A stretch of 49,163 bases of DNA from Bacteroidales bacterium (lineage in GTDB: Bacteria; Bacteroidota; Bacteroidia; Bacteroidales; P3). The notes beneath the pieces were generated by a model. The model was not told where the DNA came from and did not search any database. It saw only the letters and a program-made list of their open reading frames with translations. Both the position numbers and the translations under genes were made by a program. Shown here piece by piece: positions 45,113-49,163 of this stretch (the stretch's first letter is position 1; each line of letters opens with the position of its first letter). The DNA is taken from positions 1 to 49,163 of the forward strand of contig JAFVBF010000026.1 of assembly GCA_017480145.1 (NCBI GenBank), read 5' to 3'.

Positions 45113-45114
45113 CA

Positions 45115-46563
45115 ATGAAAGAACTTGAGAACTTAAAGCCTGCTAAAGTATGGCAATTTTTTGGAGAATTGATGCAGATTCCCCGCCCATCAAAACACGA
45201 GGCACAAGTATCTGCTTATTTGCAGAAATTTGGTCACGATCGTGGCCTGGAAACTTTGAGTGATGAATTGGGTAATGTGCTTATTCGCAAGCCCGCTACT
45301 CGTGGATATGAAAACTCTCCGAGTGTATGTGTTCAAGCTCATATGGACATGGTGTGTGAAAAAAATGCAGACAAAAAGTTTGACTTCATGAAAGATGCTA
45401 TCCAGCCAGTTTTGGATGGAGAGTGGCTGACTGCTGATGGCACCACACTTGGGGCCGACGATGGTATTGGCGTGGCAGCTGCAATGGCTTTGCTTGATTC
45501 CGATGACATTGAACATGGTCCTCTGGAGGCACTTTTTACCGTTGATGAGGAAACAGGATTGACAGGGGCTGCTGGACTTTCTACCGAATGGTTGCAAAGT
45601 TCTATGCTTCTCAATTTTGACGATGAAGATGAAGGCGAGTTCTGTATTGGTTGTGCTGGTGGTGTTGATACCACGGTCGCCATCCCTTATAACACCGAGT
45701 ATGCCTCCATGGGTAAGGCCTATTGTATCAAAGTGAGTGGCTTAAAAGGTGGGCATTCTGGTGATGACATCAATAAGGGTTTAGCTTGCGCTATCAAACT
45801 GTTAGCGCGCCTGATATGGAATGGTGCCGAGCAGTGCGGAATCCGCTTGTCCAAGATTGAGGGCGGCAATCTTCGCAACGCAATTGCTCGTGAGGCATAC
45901 GCTGTGGTTGTTGTGCCATCTGCTAAGGCTGGTGATTTAGAAGGTTTGGTTAAGGAATTAGGTGAAAATATGGCTTTTGAATTTCGTAGTACAGAACCTG
46001 GCCTGTCAGTGTCCATTCAGTCTACGGAGATGCCTCGTCTGCTTATAGATTCTGACACACAGAACAAACTGCTTAATGTGTTGTTGGCTGTGGCTCATGG
46101 CGTTCTATCAATGAGTCGTGAGTTACCAGGTTTGGTAGAGACGTCCACCAACTTGGCTTCTATTAAGATGGACGATAAAGAAATCCATATTGCCACTTCT
46201 CAGCGTAGTTCTGTGGAGAGTGCAAAGTTGGCTGCTGCTCAGAAGATAGAGGCCACTTTCCGTTTGGTAGGTGCTCGGGTAACACATGGGGATGGCTATC
46301 CTGGATGGACTCCTAATCCTGATAGTCGTCTTCTGAAAGTGTCGGTCGAGACCTATCAGCGTATGTTTGGACATGAACCTGTGGTCCGTGCCATTCATGC
46401 AGGACTGGAATGTGGACTCATCGGTGAAAAATATCCACAAATGCAGATGGTCTCCTACGGCCCCACGCTACGTGGGGTTCATTCTCCCGATGAACGTATT
46501 GAGATTAAGACCGTTCAGATGTTCTGGGATTTGACGCTCGAAATTCTAAAATCTTTAAAATAG
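45115..46563 (+). CDS. pepD: Aminoacyl-histidine dipeptidase (M20C, PepD)
   Basis: The 482-residue metallodipeptidase hydrolyses Xaa-His and other dipeptides in the cytoplasm. The M20 metal motifs are VCVQAHMDMVCEK, TTLGADDGIGVAAAMAL and TVDEETGLTGAAGL. GLKGGHSGDDINKG is the lid-domain motif, and the C terminus has the conserved MVSYGPTLRGVHSPDERI. Length is normal for PepD. It starts 2 nt after the lamin-tail gene stop. The gene downstream encodes a dipeptidyl-peptidase, so dipeptides released in the periplasm could be imported and cut here. Confidence 0.94.
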   Translation: MKELENLKPAKVWQFFGELMQIPRPSKHEAQVSAYLQKFGHDRGLETLSDELGNVLIRKPATRGYENSPSVCVQAHMDMVCEKNADKKFDFMKDAIQPVLDGEWLTADGTTLGADDGIGVAAAMALLDSDDIEHGPLEALFTVDEETGLTGAAGLSTEWLQSSMLLNFDDEDEGEFCIGCAGGVDTTVAIPYNTEYASMGKAYCIKVSGLKGGHSGDDINKGLACAIKLLARLIWNGAEQCGIRLSKIEGGNLRNAIAREAYAVVVVPSAKAGDLEGLVKELGENMAFEFRSTEPGLSVSIQSTEMPRLLIDSDTQNKLLNVLLAVAHGVLSMSRELPGLVETSTNLASIKMDDKEIHIATSQRSSVESAKLAAAQKIEATFRLVGARVTHGDGYPGWTPNPDSRLLKVSVETYQRMFGHEPVVRAIHAGLECGLIGEKYPQMQMVSYGPTLRGVHSPDERIEIKTVQMFWDLTLEILKSLK

Positions 46564-46576
46564 CCATATCATGATA

Positions 46577-46620
46577 GTGGCGGATGCTCTGTGTCCGCCA
46601 CAGAATTATTTAATTCTGTG
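46577..46620 (+). promoter_or_regulatory. Overlapping alternative hairpins between pepD and the S46 peptidase gene
   Basis: Stem A pairs GTGGCGGA (46577-46584) with TCCGCCAC (46594-46601). Stem B pairs TCTGTG (46588-46593) with CACAGA (46599-46604). Stem C pairs CACAGAATTA (46599-46608) with TAATTCTGTG (46611-46620) and ends 2 nt before the ATG. The three share bases and exclude one another. They could form an attenuator or translational switch. Confidence 0.5.
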
Positions 46621-46622
46621 CT

Positions 46623-48761
46623 ATGAAGAAATATTTTTTGTATCCATTATTCCTTTTGTTTTTCTCCCCCATGTTTTCATGGGCCGATGAGGGTATGTGG
46701 ATTCCCATGTTATTGCAGCGAAACGAGGCCGCCATGCAGCGGGCCGGCATGCGTATCAGCGCTAAGGATATTTATGACATCAATCATGCTTGTTTAAAAG
46801 ATGCTGTACTATTATTTGGTGGTGGATGTACGGGGGAATTTGTCTCCCCTGAAGGACTGCTGCTAACCAATCATCACTGCGGTTATGGTCAGATTGTGAA
46901 GCACAGTACGGTAGAACACGACTATCTGACCAAAGGCTTTTGGGCCATGAATCGTCAGCAGGAATTGCCATGCCCAGGACTTACTGTTGTTCGTTTGGTC
47001 CGGATGGAGGATGTGACTGCTATTATACTGAAGGATATTACCAATCTGACCCCTGAGAATGAACGTGCAAAACTAATTGCACATCATATAGATTCTCTTT
47101 CCGCAAAGGCTGTTGAAGGCACCCACTACAGGGCGGTCATTAAGCCTTTTTATTACGGTAATCAGTATTTCATGTACATCAACGAGGTTTTCACGGATGT
47201 ACGTCTTGTTGGAGCACCTCCCAGCAATATAGGCAAATTTGGTGGTGATACGGACAACTGGATGTGGCCGCGGCATACGGGCGATTTTTCCATGTTTCGA
47301 GTTTATGTCTCTCCCGAAGGGCTTCCTGCCTCATATGCTGAGGAAAATGTGCCTTATAAACCGTTAAAACATTTGGAAATTTCACTCAAAGGAGCCAATG
47401 AGGGTGATTTTACATTCGTGTTTGGTTATCCAGGAACCACACGTCGTTATGTTACTCACGACCAAGTTGATCTTTCGGCCAATCAAGAGAATCCCATCCG
47501 AATTGCATTGCGAGACATACGGTTGAAGCATTATAACAATGCCATGAACCAAAGTCCCGCACAACGATTAAAGTATGCCTCCACTGTGGCAGGTATTGCC
47601 AATGGATGGAAAAAATGGCAGGGAGAGACTCAGGGAATCAACCGACTTCATGGTGTGGAGCAGAAAAAAAAGCAAGAGCAACAGTTCCAGCAGTGGGCAG
47701 AAAAGAATCATTCCTTGTCCGATTATACTCAGGTGCTTGGGCAGATGGCGAAATCCTATGAGACTTTGCGTCCCTTAATATTAGAACGGACGTATTTTGG
47801 TGAAGCCATTTTGGCAAGCGATTTTATGAATCGTGCATTTGACCTTTATTTGCTATCCACACGCTATAGTGATAACGATAGCATGGCTCGTGTACAGGCC
47901 GACAATTTGATTCGTGACAATGCGTCTTTTTTTTCTGATTTCGAACAACACACATTAGTCGATAAGGCTATTTTCGTTGAAACCTTTGTCTATATGTGGC
48001 GGGCAGGCTATGCACCTTACGTGTCTTATAAGAGTGAGGATGATGTCGTTGCAGCATTAAATCAAATTTATGATAAATCAATGTTAACCAATCGCAACAA
48101 GATGGACAAGGTGCTGAAAGGATACAAGGCTAAACAAGGTAAAAAACTGCTTAGCGATCCTGCTGTGGCTCTTTTTGCCAAGTCTTATGAATATTGCTAT
48201 AATGAAGAAAAAAAGAATGCTTATGCCGCTGCTAATTGTGATATTCAAAGGTATATGCGAACATATCTTCATGGCATGATGGAGCAGTTTCCCGATAGTA
48301 ATTTCTTCCCCGATGCCAATCTTACATTGCGTGTGGCTTATGGGCATGTGGAAGGATTTCAACCCAAAGATGCAGTCCGCTATGAGCCATACAGTACTCT
48401 TGACGGCATTATGGAAAAGGAAAATCCCAATATTTATGACTATGTGGTAGAACCCCGGCTGAAAGAACTTTACCTCAATAAGGATTACGGACGTTATGCA
48501 AATGCTAAGGGAGAGTTGCCTACCTGCTTTATTGCTACCAATCACACCACTGGTGGCAACAGTGGAAGTCCAGTTATGAATGCCGATGGTCGCCTGATTG
48601 GACTCAACTTCGACCGTTGTTGGGAGGGCACAATGAGCGACTTACTTTTCGACCCCGACTATTGCCGCAACATTTGCCTTGATATCCGTTACTGTCTTTT
48701 CCTTATTGATAAATTTGCTGGTGCCCGACATCTCATTGACGAAATGACCATCGTGGAATAG
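46623..48761 (+). CDS. dpp11: S46 dipeptidyl-peptidase, DPP11-like (Asp/Glu-specific)
   Basis: The 712-residue secreted serine peptidase removes dipeptides from peptide N termini in the periplasm. The signal peptide is YFLYPLFLLFFSPMFSWA, and the mature part starts ADEGMWIPMLL. The catalytic triad by position is His85 (LTNHHCGY), an Asp near 221 (WPRHTGDFSMF) and Ser647 (TGGNSGSPVMNADG). Arg665 in LNFDRCWEG occupies the position that, by my recollection, is Arg673 in P. gingivalis DPP11 and Gly in DPP7; the offset of 8 agrees with the Ser (655 versus 647). This argues for acidic P1 specificity. It follows pepD after a hairpin region. Confidence 0.9.
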   Translation: MKKYFLYPLFLLFFSPMFSWADEGMWIPMLLQRNEAAMQRAGMRISAKDIYDINHACLKDAVLLFGGGCTGEFVSPEGLLLTNHHCGYGQIVKHSTVEHDYLTKGFWAMNRQQELPCPGLTVVRLVRMEDVTAIILKDITNLTPENERAKLIAHHIDSLSAKAVEGTHYRAVIKPFYYGNQYFMYINEVFTDVRLVGAPPSNIGKFGGDTDNWMWPRHTGDFSMFRVYVSPEGLPASYAEENVPYKPLKHLEISLKGANEGDFTFVFGYPGTTRRYVTHDQVDLSANQENPIRIALRDIRLKHYNNAMNQSPAQRLKYASTVAGIANGWKKWQGETQGINRLHGVEQKKKQEQQFQQWAEKNHSLSDYTQVLGQMAKSYETLRPLILERTYFGEAILASDFMNRAFDLYLLSTRYSDNDSMARVQADNLIRDNASFFSDFEQHTLVDKAIFVETFVYMWRAGYAPYVSYKSEDDVVAALNQIYDKSMLTNRNKMDKVLKGYKAKQGKKLLSDPAVALFAKSYEYCYNEEKKNAYAAANCDIQRYMRTYLHGMMEQFPDSNFFPDANLTLRVAYGHVEGFQPKDAVRYEPYSTLDGIMEKENPNIYDYVVEPRLKELYLNKDYGRYANAKGELPTCFIATNHTTGGNSGSPVMNADGRLIGLNFDRCWEGTMSDLLFDPDYCRNICLDIRYCLFLIDKFAGARHLIDEMTIVE

Positions 48762-49163
48762 CCTATCTATTTTGTGGAAACATGTGTTATAGGTCCTGTT
48801 CGGATAAAGGTGATATGGTATCTAAATCTTGAATGTTACATGGTGCCTATGTATAAAATAGTCACACATACACAACCATTTTTTAGACAGAAACTTTTAA
48901 ATTGTTGGAGTTACAAATCCAATTTATAATAGCATTGTGAAATAATCCTGATGTTATAATATTCTTTTATGCGGCATTACTGACGTTTCCATTGCTTATG
49001 AATAGTAAGGTTCATTTTCTTGATTATTGCTGTCCGATAAAACTCAGATTGCTCAAAATAATCGTTCACAATGCCCATAAATAGACACTTTGGTTCTATT
49101 TTCTGAAAAGTAAGCCCCTTTCCTGCTAATCGAAGAGTGATGGCTCGGCAGTTGGCGGGTGGA
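48762..49163. other. Gene-free right end of the window
   Basis: No supported ORF. A 7-bp hairpin (TAAATTG 48898-48904 / CAATTTA 48920-48926) may weakly terminate the peptidase gene. The motif copy at 49026-49043 and AGTAAGCCCC near 49110 (also present near 11527) suggest an insertion sequence end or relic continuing outside the window. Confidence 0.4.
49026..49043 (+). repeat. ATTGCTGTCCGATAAAAC motif, possible IS end
   Basis: This is the cleanest copy of the dispersed motif (ATTGCTGTCCGATAAAAC), followed by a CAGATTGCTC stretch. If it is an IS end, the transposase would lie beyond the window edge. Confidence 0.5.

Overview
The window is chromosomal DNA from a member of the Bacteroidota, most likely the order Bacteroidales. 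Three lines of evidence support this. Many genes are preceded by the Bacteroidetes-type -7 box TAnnTTTG, in three cases with a TTTG -33 element 19-20 nt upstream. There are many lipoproteins and signal peptides but few Shine-Dalgarno sequences. The gene content is also typical: a PorE-like TPR/propeller/OmpA protein, an S46 dipeptidyl-peptidase, pyruvate phosphate dikinase, an rpsP with a long Ala-rich tail, and gyrA followed by a TPR gene. No rRNA, tRNA or CRISPR array was found.

Layout. 1-200 is the 5' end of a GC-rich minus-strand gene of unknown function. 290-5113 is a plus-strand housekeeping run: nrnA, two FKBP-type lipoproteins, adk, obgE and a PAP2 phosphatase. 5352-11430 holds a TPR lipoprotein, an oppositely oriented small lipoprotein, an OmpA-like protein and ppdK. 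11431-14281 is an accessory patch: degenerate repeats, an IS4-like transposase remnant, a small Cys-rich secreted protein, a repressor/membrane-protein operon and a decayed second repressor. 14282-26240 is mostly minus strand: topA, a flavin-reductase-like/FMN-polyferredoxin pair, a VWA-like membrane protein, cysS, a sirtuin, the PorE-like protein and ackA. 26578-28586 is groES-groEL. Then come an M13 peptidase, clpC (minus), gyrA and a TPR protein.

38134-40434 is the most unusual part. It is an orphan-gene patch (cupin, a VQW-repeat secreted protein, very short ORFs) bounded by a 34-bp direct repeat and punctuated by three copies of a 32-nt repeat, two of them just upstream of a gene start. 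The window closes with rpsP (minus), then ribF, an LRR protein and a nitrilase-family amidase, a 2x[4Fe-4S] ferredoxin (minus), and a lamin-tail protein, pepD and a DPP11-type peptidase. The last 140 bases carry another copy of an IS-end-like motif also seen in the 11.4-11.6 kb patch.

Functionally the window combines essential information processing and chaperones with a peptide-degrading set (M13, PepD, DPP11, omega-amidase) and energy metabolism (PPDK, AckA, ferredoxin, FMN/FeS membrane protein). This fits an anaerobic, amino-acid/peptide-using lifestyle. Assignments rest on motifs and family memory only; no database search was run.
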